In this document: positions 9,482 through 18,087 of the stretch, piece by piece
Layout: each line of letters starts with the position of its first letter
Numbering within the stretch: the stretch's first letter is position 1
Source of the DNA: Natronomonas sp.
GTDB lineage: Archaea > Halobacteriota > Halobacteria > Halobacteriales > Haloarculaceae
Length of the DNA: 64,000 nucleotides
Assembly (NCBI RefSeq): GCF_028274965.1
Contig: NZ_JAQCNO010000048.1
Location: 117,570 to 181,569 of the forward strand
Direction of reading: 5' to 3'
Program-made: the position numbers and the translations under genes
The notes under the pieces: generated by a model
Database searches by the model: none
Told to the model about the DNA's origin: nothing
Seen by the model: only the letters and a program-made list of their open reading frames with translations

Positions 9482-10060
9482 TCACTCGCCGTTGTGGAGA
9501 GCCGTTCGGAACCCCTCGGCGGACCGGGCGACGGCGGCCGCGCAGACGGGGTGTTCGAAGGGCCGATCGTAGAGGTCGGCCGCCATCGCCGCGGGCTCGT
9601 CGGCCGCGAGTTCGGTCGGTTCGGGGGCGTCGGCCTCGTAGGTGGCGACGAGCGTCGGTTCCGCGACGGCCTCGACGAGAAGGGCGTCCCGGCGGACGGT
9701 CGCGATGTAGCTCTCGTCTCCGACGACGCCGGCGATCCGCGGCGTGTCGTAGTCGTCCTTCTCGTAGTCGAGCGCGAGAAGCGACTCCGCGAGCGCGTCC
9801 CGCGGTGGGTACCCGAGTTCGAGTTTCTCGGCGATCGGGTCGACGTGCGTGCCGTTGCCGATGACGGCGCTTTCGCCGTCGTCGGTCGTTCGCAGGCAGT
9901 TGTACGAGATGTACGGGTTGTCCGTCTCCGGGGCCGTCGCCGTCGGGACGACCGTGAGCGCGCCGTCGCGTTCGATCACCTTCCGGTTCGGGAACGATCG
10001 CGAGGAGACGCGGTAGGCGGCCCGATCCGGCGCGACGACGATGAACCGTCCGACGTACAT
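9482..10060 (-). CDS. purO: IMP cyclohydrolase (archaeal PurO type)
   Basis: PurO closes the purine ring, converting FAICAR to IMP in the last step of purine synthesis; it replaces the bacterial PurH cyclohydrolase domain in archaea. The 192-residue protein opens [12 protein letters not shown] and carries the family segments [17 protein letters not shown] and [10 protein letters not shown], with [13 protein letters not shown]. Length is as expected. It reads away from tRNA-Gln on the opposite strand, with the shared 169-base gap serving as a divergent promoter region. Confidence 0.93.
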   Translation of the reverse strand: MYVGRFIVVAPDRAAYRVSSRSFPNRKVIERDGALTVVPTATAPETDNPYISYNCLRTTDDGESAVIGNGTHVDPIAEKLELGYPPRDALAESLLALDYEKDDYDTPRIAGVVGDESYIATVRRDALLVEAVAEPTLVATYEADAPEPTELAADEPAAMAADLYDRPFEHPVCAAAVARSAEGFRTALHNGE

Positions 10061-10229
10061 GCGAGGACGTGCTCCGGCGATCGGTATGTCGGTGTCGGTT
10101 CGGACCGGCGGATCGCCCCGAGAGCGGTCCCGCCGCGGCGGAACGAGCCGTCGCCCGCGACGCGGCGGCGGGCGGCGAGGGTCGGGAAACCGACAGCGTT
10201 TAGTCCGGCAGCCGTATACGTCGGATCGC

Positions 10230-10302
10230 AGTCCATTGGGGTAGTGGCCAATCCTGTCAGCTTCTGGGGCTGACGACCCTGGTTCGAATCCAGGATGGAC
10301 TA
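10230..10302 (+). tRNA. tRNA-Gln (anticodon CUG)
   Basis: A 73-base cloverleaf. Acceptor arms AGTCCAT and ATGGACT pair fully, followed by discriminator A. The D arm is GGGTAGTGGCCAATCCT, the anticodon stem TCAGC/GCTGA closes the seven-base loop TTCTGGG with CTG at 10264-10266, and the T stem CCTGG/CCAGG closes TTCGAAT. No intron is present and CCA is not encoded, as usual in archaea. It closely resembles haloarchaeal glutamine tRNAs. Confidence 0.95.
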
Positions 10303-10371
10303 TCCTCCGTCGGTTCGGACGCCGGGAGCCGAAAGCGGCGGATTTTACCCGCCCACGGCCGAACCGGGGGT

Positions 10372-10983
10372 ATGTCGGATACCGAGCGGCCGGTCGGAGC
10401 GATCAATACGGACCTGTTCATCACCGTCTCCGGACCGCCGGGGTGCGGCGTGACGACGCTTTGTGAGTCGCTCGCGGAGCGTCTTGACTGCGGGTACGCC
10501 TCCGGGGGGGAGGTGTTCCGGGAGATCGCCGCGGACCGCGGGATGAGCCTCTCACAGCTCACCGCCGAGGCCAGCAGCAGCGACGAACTCGACCGCGAAC
10601 TCGACCGCCGGCTCCAGCGGATCGCCGAGAAGTGGGGCGAGGCCGACAAGCCGTTCGTCCTCGAATCGCGGCTGGCCGGCTACCTGGCCGCCGGGCACGC
10701 CGACCTCCGGATCCGGCTCGACGCCCCCGAGGAGATCCGGATCGCGAGGACCGACGACCGCGAGGAGGTGTCGGCCGAGATGCGGGTCCGCGAGGTGATC
10801 GAAAGGAAGCGCTACGCCTCGTACTACGGCGTCGACATCGAGGACCGGTCCTTCTACGATCTCGTCGTCAACACCGCGCGTTGGAGCCCCGAGGCGACCC
10901 GCTCGGTCGTGCTCGCCGCGGTGGAGAGCTACGACCCCGAGTCCGACGAGGGAGCCTTCGAGACGCCCGGGTTAGAGCCCTGA
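10372..10983 (+). CDS. Cytidylate-kinase-like NMP kinase with degenerate P-loop
   Basis: A 203-residue protein with the cytidylate/adenylate kinase fold: [20 protein letters not shown], then [19 protein letters not shown] (the CMK nucleotide-binding segment) and [17 protein letters not shown]. The Walker A motif should read GxxGxGKS/T, but Val (residue 27) takes the place of the essential Lys. Without that lysine normal phosphoryl transfer is unlikely, so it may be a nucleotide sensor rather than a true Cmk. A TTTTAC box about 27 bases before the ATG suggests a leaderless transcript. It could be misread as the housekeeping cmk; I doubt that because of the lysine. Confidence 0.75.
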   Translation: MSDTERPVGAINTDLFITVSGPPGCGVTTLCESLAERLDCGYASGGEVFREIAADRGMSLSQLTAEASSSDELDRELDRRLQRIAEKWGEADKPFVLESRLAGYLAAGHADLRIRLDAPEEIRIARTDDREEVSAEMRVREVIERKRYASYYGVDIEDRSFYDLVVNTARWSPEATRSVVLAAVESYDPESDEGAFETPGLEP

Positions 10984-11009
10984 TCGGGGCGGCGACGGCG
11001 GCCACAGCC

Positions 11010-11032
11010 GTTATGTCCGATAACGACATAAC
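11010..11032. repeat. Perfect 8-bp inverted repeat
   Basis: Arms GTTATGTC and GACATAAC are separated by seven bases. The repeat covers the first possible start codon (ATG at 11013) of the next gene and lies just before the second (ATG at 11040). It could be an operator, or an mRNA hairpin that hides the start. Confidence 0.6.
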
Positions 11033-11039
11033 AGGCCGT

Positions 11040-11486
11040 ATGGACCCGCTCGGGGGCGAACGCGTCACCGAACCGACGTCGCGGCACAACCTCCACGTGA
11101 CGAGCGAGGCGGACCTGATCGACGTCGGCCCGTGGTCGCGCAAGCGGCTGTACGCGGCGCTCGAACGGGCCGACGAGGACGGCGACGTCGTCGTGCTCGA
11201 CTACGGCCGCGAGCGGCTGTATCTGGCCGGCGAGGCCGACCTCGAGTACATTCCGCCGACCGCGTTCGGACTCGCCGACGCGCCGGGGCTGCGGGTGGAG
11301 GAGCCGCGGGTGTACGACTCGGACGGGACCGTCCACCGATCGCGGGTCGGCTCGGTCCTGGTGTCGCCCGAGTTCGACATCCTCGTGGCGGCGTTCGATC
11401 GGACCGAACCCGACGACATGTGGGAGCCGCCGGAACCGGAGTACCGCGAGCGGGCGAGCGAGACCGGATCGGGGATCGGAGGGTAG
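11040..11486 (+). CDS. Conserved acidic protein of unknown function
   Basis: I do not recognise the family with certainty. From the ATG at 11040 it is 148 residues; an in-frame ATG at 11013 would give 157. The N-terminal half contains LIDVGPWSRKRLYAALERAD and a hydrophobic strand pattern (DGDVVVLDYGRERLYLAG); the middle has VGSVLVSPEFDILVAAFDRTE. It is soluble and strongly acidic, with no signal peptide. An inverted repeat lies at the start region. It follows the kinase-like gene on the same strand by about 55 bases. Confidence 0.7.
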   Translation: MDPLGGERVTEPTSRHNLHVTSEADLIDVGPWSRKRLYAALERADEDGDVVVLDYGRERLYLAGEADLEYIPPTAFGLADAPGLRVEEPRVYDSDGTVHRSRVGSVLVSPEFDILVAAFDRTEPDDMWEPPEPEYRERASETGSGIGG

Positions 11487-11565
11487 GGCCGCACTCACAG
11501 ACCGACCGCGGAGCAACGCGGAGCGACCGGGACACATATGCGGGCGGCGGCCCTCGGGCCGGGTG

Positions 11566-12897
11566 ATGTCGGACAGTTCCGATCGATCGGCGGTCACCCG
11601 GCGGCGGCTCCTCGGCGGGGTCGCGGCCGCCTCCGTCGGCGGGATCGGGTGGACGAGGCTCCGCGGCGAGTACGACCGGACGCAGGCCGGGTTCGATCCG
11701 GCGCTGCGGCCGTACGACGAGACGTACCCCGACGGGGCGGACGCGACGATGTTCAGACGCGGGCTCCGGCGGCTTGGGTACTACCCCGACGCCGTCGTCC
11801 CCGACCGCGTCGAAACCGAGTGGTCGATGCCGGTCAACGGGATCGGTCACACGGCCGCGAAATCGAGCCCGCTACCGACGCCGGAGGGCGATCGGGTGTT
11901 GATCCCGAGCGACACCGGACGGCTCCACGCGGTGAGGCCGGACGGCGAGCGGCTGTGGAGCGTCGAGACCGGCGCGGCGAGGAGCCTCGGGTTCCACGGA
12001 ACGCCGCTCGTCATCGACGGGACGGCGTACATCGGGGGCTACGACGGCTCGATGTACGCCTTCGACGTCGAGACGGGACGGCGGGTCTGGAAGACCTCGA
12101 ACCTGCGGCTCCGCGGCGCGATCGCGATCGGGTCGAGCCCCGCCTACTGGGACGGCGTGATCTACGTCGTCGCCGAGTACAACTACCCCTGGCAGGAGCC
12201 CTCGGGGACGGTGTGGGCCCTCGACGCGGCGACCGGACAGCCGCTTTGGCACGACGCCCGCCCGTGGGGGATGCCCCACCCCTCGACGTCGATCGACCCC
12301 GCGAGCGAGCGGCTGTTGACGGGGTCCAACGACGGGGTCTGTTACGCCTGGGAGTTCCCCTCCCTGGAGTTCGCGTGGTCGTTTCAGACCGGCGCGCAGA
12401 TCAAGGGGACGATCCCGACGTACGACGGCGGCGCCTTCGTCGGGTCGTGGGACGGGCACCTCTACCGGCTCGGCCTGGCCGACGGGACCGAGGAGTGGTC
12501 CTTCGAGACCGGCGAGGTCGTCATGTCGAACCCCGGGATCGACCCCGAGGCCGGCGTCGTGTACGTCGGCAGCGACGACGACCACGTCCACGCGCTGGAT
12601 ACCGACACCGGCGAGCCGCTGTGGTCGACGGACGTCGGGGGGAACGTCATCGGCTCGCTCTCGGTGACCGCCGAGACGGTGTTGGTCGGCTCCTACGACA
12701 CCCACCTGTACGCGCTGGACAAGACGACCGGGGAGACGCGCTGGCGGGTCGAGGGGGTCGGCCACGTGACGAGCGAGGCGATCCCGCACGAGGGCCGGAT
12801 CTTCTTCGCCGAGCGGGGCGACATATCGGGGTACTGGGGCGAGGGCCCCGAGCGGCTGCACGAACGGGGCCGCGCGTACAGTCTCGTGCCGGCGTGA
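11566..12897 (+). CDS. Tat-exported PQQ-like beta-propeller protein
   Basis: A 443-residue protein with a twin-arginine signal near residues 10-30 (TRRRLLGGVAAASVGGIGW), followed by repeats of about 40 residues of the PQQ/YVTN propeller type, for example AYIGGYDGSMYAFDVETGRR, VYVGSDDDHVHALDTDTGEP and VLVGSYDTHLYALDKTTGE. Such propellers may bind cofactor in dehydrogenases or act as binding scaffolds; none of the usual PQQ-dehydrogenase catalytic sequence is clear here, so a scaffold or substrate-binding role outside the membrane is as likely. I see no lipobox. The ATG at 11566 directly follows a GTG at 11563. Confidence 0.85.
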   Translation: MSDSSDRSAVTRRRLLGGVAAASVGGIGWTRLRGEYDRTQAGFDPALRPYDETYPDGADATMFRRGLRRLGYYPDAVVPDRVETEWSMPVNGIGHTAAKSSPLPTPEGDRVLIPSDTGRLHAVRPDGERLWSVETGAARSLGFHGTPLVIDGTAYIGGYDGSMYAFDVETGRRVWKTSNLRLRGAIAIGSSPAYWDGVIYVVAEYNYPWQEPSGTVWALDAATGQPLWHDARPWGMPHPSTSIDPASERLLTGSNDGVCYAWEFPSLEFAWSFQTGAQIKGTIPTYDGGAFVGSWDGHLYRLGLADGTEEWSFETGEVVMSNPGIDPEAGVVYVGSDDDHVHALDTDTGEPLWSTDVGGNVIGSLSVTAETVLVGSYDTHLYALDKTTGETRWRVEGVGHVTSEAIPHEGRIFFAERGDISGYWGEGPERLHERGRAYSLVPA

Positions 12898-13100
12898 CAG
12901 GGGTCGTCGTGGCGGCGTGCTCAGGATCGGGCGGTCGATCCGTGAGTGTGTCGAATTTGTCGCCCGAACGGAGGATGCGCGGCGTGTTCTGGCCGGTTTT
13001 TGAGGAAGATCACGAACGGCTTTTTATTATCGCAGATTTCTCGTAAAATCCACGCACAGACGTCGGAGCGACCGATCGCGGCCACCTGTACCATCGATAA

Positions 13101-13109
13101 TTATAAATA
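13101..13109 (+). promoter_or_regulatory. TATA box of the lactate permease gene
   Basis: TTATAAATA is a near-perfect archaeal TATA box. Adding about 26-30 bases puts transcription start near 13131, so the mRNA would carry a leader of roughly 85 bases. Confidence 0.65.
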
Positions 13110-13130
13110 CCGAGTACGTGATGAAATGTT

Positions 13131-13160
13131 CCATGACAGCGACCAGTTGGCCTGTCATGG
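13131..13160 (+). repeat. 9-bp inverted repeat at the predicted transcription start
   Basis: Arms CCATGACAG and CTGTCATGG match exactly across a 12-base spacer. It begins at the start site predicted from the TATA box, so it may be a repressor operator or a hairpin at the 5' end of the permease mRNA. Confidence 0.65.
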
Positions 13161-13217
13161 ATGCACCGACACCGACACCGAACGACGCGTTCGTCCGCTC
13201 CGGTGGAGGTGGTCTCC

Positions 13218-14963
13218 ATGGTTAGCGCGGTGGAGTTGGTCCTCGCAGCGGCACCGCTTTTGATCGCCGGCGTGCTCCTCGTCGGGTTCCTCTGGCCCGC
13301 GACGCGGGCGATGCCCATCGCGTGGATCGCCGCCGTCGTGATCGGGTTCGCCGTATGGGGGATGCCGGCGGAATGGGTCGTCGCCGCCTCGATAAACGGG
13401 GTAATGACGGCGCTGACGATCCTCTGGATCGTCTTCGGGGCGCTGTTGCTCCTCTATACGCTACAGGAGGCCGGGGCCTTCGATCGGATCAACGAGGGGT
13501 TCGCGGCGGTCTCGGACGACCGGCGCGTCCAGATCGTTCTCGTCGGCTTTTTCCTTGCGGTGTTCATCGAGGGCGCGGCCGGGTTCGGAACGCCCGCGGC
13601 CGTCGTTGCGCCGCTGTTGCTCGCGCTCGGGTTCCCGGCGCTTGCGGCCGTCATCGCGGCGATCATCGGCCACGTCATCGCGGTCACCTACGGCGCGGTC
13701 GGCACGCCGATCGTCGTCGGGATCAGGAACCCGCTCTCGTTGGACATCTACCAGCAGGCGATCACAGAAGGCGGCTACGCGAACGTCGCCGAGTTCTCGA
13801 ATGAGGTCGCCGCCTGGGCGGCGACGTACCACGCCCTCATCGGGTTCGTGATGCCGCTTTTCGCCGTCGGGATGGTCGTCCACTTCTTCGGCGGCGAGGA
13901 CAGCTCGCTCAGCGACGCCTTCGAGGTCGCGCCGCTTTGTCTGTTCGCCGGGATCTCCTTTGCCGTCCCCTACTGGATCTCGGCGTGGTTCTTCACCGCG
14001 GAGTTCCCGTCGCTCATCGGCGCGATGGTCGGCGGCGCGATCACCGTCAGCGTGCTTCGGGCGGGGTACCTTCTACCCGACACCCACTGGGAGTTCCCGG
14101 ATCGCTCCGAGTGGGAGGACCACTGGGTCGGGACGATAGAGCCCGGTTCGAACAGCTCCGGTAGGGTCGCGACCGACGGCGGCCAGCAGATGTCCCTGGC
14201 GAAGGCGTGGGTCCCCTACGTCCTCGTCGTCGTGCTGTTGGTCATCACGCGGGCGGTCGGCCCGATCAGCAACGCGATCTCGAACCCCGACATCGGGGTC
14301 CAGATCGGCAGCATCACGCTCGGGATCGTGATCGGCTGGGACAACATCCTCGGGACCGGGATCACCAACGAGATCGCGTGGATGAGCGTCCCCGGCTTCT
14401 GGCTCATCGTGCCGGCGCTGCTTTCGGTCCCGATCTTCGGGATGTCCGGCAGCGAGTTCGGCTCGGCGCTCGGCGAGACGGCCCGGAAGCTCGCCTCTCC
14501 GTTCGTCGCGCTGATATTCGTCATCGCGATGGTGCAGGTGATGCTGCAGTCCGCGTCGGCGCCGACGAGCATCGATCTCGGGATGATCCAGGCGCTCGCA
14601 CAGGCGACCGCTGACCTCCTCGGGCCGGTGTACCCGTTCGTCGCCGCGCTCATCGGCGCGCTCGGCGCGGCGATGGCCGGGTCGAACACCGTCTCGAACA
14701 TCACGTTCAGCGGCTTCCAGTTCGAGGCGGCCCAACAGCTCGGGCTCCCGACGCAGATCATCGTCGGAGCCCAGGCCGTCGGCGGGGCGATCGGAAACCT
14801 CATCGCCATCCACAACCTCGTCGCCGCCCTCGCGACCGTGGGGCTCGTCGGCCAAGAGGGCCGCGTCATGCGGCTCAACCTCATTCCGCTCGTCTACTAC
14901 GCCCTCGGCGTGGGCGTCTTGGCGATGCTGTTCAGCTACGTCCTCTTCCCGACGCTGTTCTGA
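13218..14963 (+). CDS. lctP: L-lactate permease (LctP family)
   Basis: A 581-residue polytopic transporter of the LctP/LldP family, which imports lactate (and glycolate) with protons. Typical sequences are seen: FIEGAAGFGTPAAVVAPLLL, VTYGAVGTPIVVGI, FGMSGSEFGSALG and MAGSNTVSNITFSGFQF near the C-terminus. I chose the ATG at 13218 (MVSAVELVLAAAPLL); an upstream in-frame ATG at 13161 would add a His/Arg repeat unlike any membrane protein start. The promoter carries a TATA box and an inverted repeat. A D-lactate-dehydrogenase-like gene lies at the left edge but is not linked. Confidence 0.93.
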   Translation: MVSAVELVLAAAPLLIAGVLLVGFLWPATRAMPIAWIAAVVIGFAVWGMPAEWVVAASINGVMTALTILWIVFGALLLLYTLQEAGAFDRINEGFAAVSDDRRVQIVLVGFFLAVFIEGAAGFGTPAAVVAPLLLALGFPALAAVIAAIIGHVIAVTYGAVGTPIVVGIRNPLSLDIYQQAITEGGYANVAEFSNEVAAWAATYHALIGFVMPLFAVGMVVHFFGGEDSSLSDAFEVAPLCLFAGISFAVPYWISAWFFTAEFPSLIGAMVGGAITVSVLRAGYLLPDTHWEFPDRSEWEDHWVGTIEPGSNSSGRVATDGGQQMSLAKAWVPYVLVVVLLVITRAVGPISNAISNPDIGVQIGSITLGIVIGWDNILGTGITNEIAWMSVPGFWLIVPALLSVPIFGMSGSEFGSALGETARKLASPFVALIFVIAMVQVMLQSASAPTSIDLGMIQALAQATADLLGPVYPFVAALIGALGAAMAGSNTVSNITFSGFQFEAAQQLGLPTQIIVGAQAVGGAIGNLIAIHNLVAALATVGLVGQEGRVMRLNLIPLVYYALGVGVLAMLFSYVLFPTLF

Positions 14964-15060
14964 GGCGCGGAGCGCGGCGCGGTTCGGCGTTTTTTGCTCG
15001 GAAACCGTCCGCCGGGAGCGACCCACACGTTTCAAAACCCTCCCGCTCACAGGAGAAGAC

Positions 15061-16566
15061 ATGTCCGCCTCGGACCTCGTGACGGAGATCGAAGCGACGC
15101 TGGATGTCGACACCGAGGCGTTCGAATCGCGGGTCCGAGCGGAGGCCGAGACGCTGCGCGGGGAGATCGCCGACGGGACGTTCGACAACCCCCAGGCGAT
15201 CGTCGGCCTGGAGTACGAGTTCTACGCCGTCGACGACGAGACGGACGCGTTGATGCGCGTCCCGCGGCGGCTGCTCGAACACATCGGGTTCGAGAAGGAA
15301 CTCGGCCTGCACAACGCCGAGCTCTCGACGACGCCGCAGCCGCTGTCGCAGTACGGGCTCAAGGCCCAACAGACGGAGGTGCAGGCGAAACTCGACGCGG
15401 CGCGGCGGGAGGTCTCCAGGGAGGGGATGGCGCTCATAAGCGACGGGATGTGGACGGTGCCGCCGATCGGGGAGACGGTCTCAGAGTATCTCACCGACAG
15501 CATCGAGCAGGGCGGGGTCCGGATGGCGACGAACATGTCGCGTGCGGTCCGGTACCACGCGATGGCGAACACCGACTACGCCGCCGACCTCCAACTGGAG
15601 GCGCCGCACGTCTCGCTCGCGGCCGACACCGTGATGCCCGAGAGCCTCATCACGTCGATCCAGCCGCACTACCAGGTCGCCCACGCCCACGACCTGCCCG
15701 ACAACTTCCGGTACGCGCTCCGGATCGCCGGGCCGCTGTTGGCGCTCGCCGTCAACTCGCCGTTCTTCCCGCCGGATCTGTACGACGCGGACGGCGAGAC
15801 GGTGGTGGCCGAGTGCTGGATGGAGAACCGCGTGCCGGTCTTCGAGTCGGTGCTCAACCCCGAGGGCGAAAAGAAGGTCACGTTCCCGGCCGATATCGGG
15901 AGCACCGACGAGGCGATCGACCGGATCGCCGGGGACGCGACGGTCGTCCCCGCCGAGATCGATCCACAGGGGCGGTTCGACGACGCCTTTGCCCACTTCA
16001 GGCACAAACACGGGAGCTTCTGGCGGTGGGTGCGGCCCGTCTTCGACGGACCGACGAGAAAGAGCGCGAACGCCCGCATCGAGTTCCGGCCGCTGCCGGG
16101 GCAGCCGACGGTCCGGGGAACCATCGCGCTGTTGGCCGTCTTCGCCGGGCTCTTAGAGAGCCTGCCGCGCCGGGAGCACCCGATCGGCACGCAGCCCTGG
16201 GAGACGGCGCGGGAGAACTTCTATCGGGCGGTCAGGGACGGCATCGAGGCCGACCTGCGGTGGGTCACCGCCGACGGGACGGAGACGGAGGACACCGACG
16301 AGTTGTACGCCGAACTGTTCGAGTTGGCCCGCGACGGCCTCGAGTTGCGCGGGTTCGACGCGGCGGCGGCGAACGGGTACATCCAGCCGCTTCGAGAGCG
16401 CGTCGACCGCCGGATGACGCCGGCGCGGTGGAAGCGAAACCGCGTCGAGACGCGGATGGCAGCCGGCGAACCGTTCGGACAGGCCATCTGGGGGATGCAG
16501 TCGGACTACATCGACCGGCAGTCCGAGACGCTCGTCGAGGGGACGTTCGTCGAGTGGCTGGAGTGA
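15061..16566 (+). CDS. GCS2-type glutamate--cysteine ligase family protein
   Basis: A 501-residue protein. The carboxylate-amine ligase (GCS2) fold is suggested by VGLEYEFYAVDDETD near residue 50, LGLHNAELSTTPQPLS near 80, the central NTDYAADLQLEAPHVSL and RIEFRPLPGQPTVRGTIAL near 345. Haloarchaea keep high levels of gamma-glutamylcysteine as their main thiol, and a GCS2 enzyme makes it, but those GshA proteins are usually shorter, so this may be a paralogue with another amino-group acceptor. It sits alone, about 100 bases after the lactate permease. Confidence 0.65.
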   Translation: MSASDLVTEIEATLDVDTEAFESRVRAEAETLRGEIADGTFDNPQAIVGLEYEFYAVDDETDALMRVPRRLLEHIGFEKELGLHNAELSTTPQPLSQYGLKAQQTEVQAKLDAARREVSREGMALISDGMWTVPPIGETVSEYLTDSIEQGGVRMATNMSRAVRYHAMANTDYAADLQLEAPHVSLAADTVMPESLITSIQPHYQVAHAHDLPDNFRYALRIAGPLLALAVNSPFFPPDLYDADGETVVAECWMENRVPVFESVLNPEGEKKVTFPADIGSTDEAIDRIAGDATVVPAEIDPQGRFDDAFAHFRHKHGSFWRWVRPVFDGPTRKSANARIEFRPLPGQPTVRGTIALLAVFAGLLESLPRREHPIGTQPWETARENFYRAVRDGIEADLRWVTADGTETEDTDELYAELFELARDGLELRGFDAAAANGYIQPLRERVDRRMTPARWKRNRVETRMAAGEPFGQAIWGMQSDYIDRQSETLVEGTFVEWLE

Positions 16567-16641
16567 TCTTCTCGTCGCGGCGGGGCGACCCCGATCGTCG
16601 GGTCTGACGGCGGGGTCGGGCCGTCGGCTCGGGCGGGGGGA

Positions 16642-17850
16642 TCAGACCATCACGTCGACCTCGTATCCGGCCGCATCGAGGGCCTCAAGAAGCGTTGCGA
16701 CGTGGTCGTGGCCGCGCGTTTCGAGGTCCAGTTCCACCTCGGCGGCGTTCATCGCGATGTCCTTCGAGGCCCGGTCGTGCTCGATGGCGTAGATGTTCGT
16801 CCGGTGTTCGGTGAGCAGGCCGACGAGCTCCTCGAGCGCCCCCGGCCGGTCTTTCAGCACGGTCTTGATGCGCAGAAAGCGGCCGCGCTCGACGAGGCCC
16901 CGCGTGATCACCGTCGTGAGGACGTTCAGGTCGATGTTGCCGCCGCAGAGGGCGGGGACGATCGTCTCGCCGTCGTCGTACGCGAAGCGCTCTTCGGAGA
17001 CCGCCGCGAGCGCGACCGCGCCGGCGCCCTCGACGAGCGTCTTCGAGCGCTCCAGAAGCGACGTCAGCGCGTTCGCGATCTCGGGGTCCGACACCGTGAC
17101 GACCTCGTCGACGCGCTCGCGCAGCACCTCGAAGGTCGACTCGCCGATCTTTCTGGTCGCGATCCCGTCGGCGATGGTGTCGACCGAGTCGCGCTCGACG
17201 ACCTCGCCCCGCTCGAGCGACGCGGCGGCGCTCGCCGCGCCCGCCGCCTGGACGCCGACGACCCGGGCGTCGGTCAGTTCGGTGATCGCCGTTGCGACCC
17301 CGGCGATCAGCCCGCCGCCGCCGATCGGCACGACGACGGTCTCGACCGCGGGGCACTGCTCGGCGATCTCGAGGCCGATCGTCCCCTGGCCCGCCATCAC
17401 AGCCGGGTCGTCGAAGGCGTGGACGTACGTCCGGCCCTCGTCGCGTTCGATCTCGCGGGCCCGCTCGGCCGCCGCGTCGTAATCGACGCCGTGGAGGACG
17501 ACCTCGGCCCCGTACGAGCGGGTCGCGTCGATCTTCGAGATCGGGGCGTGTTGGGGCATGACGATCGTCGAGTCGACGCCCGCCTGCGTCGCCGCCAGGG
17601 CGACGCCCTGGGCGTGGTTGCCCGCGCTCGCCGCGACGACGCCGGCGTCGCGTTCGGCCTCGCTCAGCAGGGCGATCCGGTTCGTCGCGCCGCGGATCTT
17701 GAACGACCCGGTTCGCTGGAGGTGTTCCAGTTTGAGCCGGACGTCGGCGCCGGTCCGCTCGGAGAACGTCCTCGATCGTTCCAAGGGGGTCTGACGCGCC
17801 GTCTCGGCGACGCGTTCGCGGGCCGCCGTCACGTCGGCGAACTCAATCAT
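16642..17850 (-). CDS. ilvA: Threonine ammonia-lyase (biosynthetic/catabolic, ACT-containing)
   Basis: A 402-residue PLP enzyme that deaminates threonine to 2-oxobutanoate, feeding isoleucine synthesis. Seen: TPLERSRTFSERTGADV, the PLP lysine in GSFKIRGATNRI near residue 55, the phosphate loop VVPIGGGGLIAGVATAI near 180, and a C-terminal ACT domain (LKDRPGALEELVGLL) that usually binds an allosteric amino acid. The start MIEFADVTAARERV at 17850 gives the normal length; a longer frame to 17973 adds cysteine/arginine-rich sequence unlike the family. Confidence 0.93.
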   Translation of the reverse strand: MIEFADVTAARERVAETARQTPLERSRTFSERTGADVRLKLEHLQRTGSFKIRGATNRIALLSEAERDAGVVAASAGNHAQGVALAATQAGVDSTIVMPQHAPISKIDATRSYGAEVVLHGVDYDAAAERAREIERDEGRTYVHAFDDPAVMAGQGTIGLEIAEQCPAVETVVVPIGGGGLIAGVATAITELTDARVVGVQAAGAASAAASLERGEVVERDSVDTIADGIATRKIGESTFEVLRERVDEVVTVSDPEIANALTSLLERSKTLVEGAGAVALAAVSEERFAYDDGETIVPALCGGNIDLNVLTTVITRGLVERGRFLRIKTVLKDRPGALEELVGLLTEHRTNIYAIEHDRASKDIAMNAAEVELDLETRGHDHVATLLEALDAAGYEVDVMV

Positions 17851-18087
17851 ACCCGGGGTACCGGCCGGGCGGTGGTATGCCTTCCGGCGCGCCGCTTTCG
17901 GGATCGAAACGGCAGAAGGGAAAGAGCGTGTGCACCCGAAACGAACGCCGGATGGAACATAAAACCAGCGCATGCGGGGCGGAAGTGAAATCGCAGGACG
18001 AAAGCGGGGTGAAACCGGTGTCGGACGGTCGTTAGACGGGCGACAGACGACCGCTTCGGATGCAGTCGGACCGGGGGCCGGAAGCGC

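Larger units (their letters stand above)
12898..13217. other. 320-base intergenic region before the lactate permease
   Basis: No convincing coding sequence. The second half becomes AT-rich, with a TTTTTATTAT tract near 13020 and the TATA box and inverted repeat listed separately. The length suggests regulated transcription of the permease. Confidence 0.6.

Noticed and set aside
13161..13217. Alternative longer start of the lactate permease with a His-Arg repeat
   Set aside because: MHRHRHRT comes from tandem CGACAC repeats and precedes a natural membrane-protein start at 13218.
18026..18053. 7-bp inverted repeat (CGGTCGT/ACGACCG) behind the ABC permease gene
   Set aside because: Short stem, 14-base loop and no T-run; too weak to call a terminator in GC-rich DNA.
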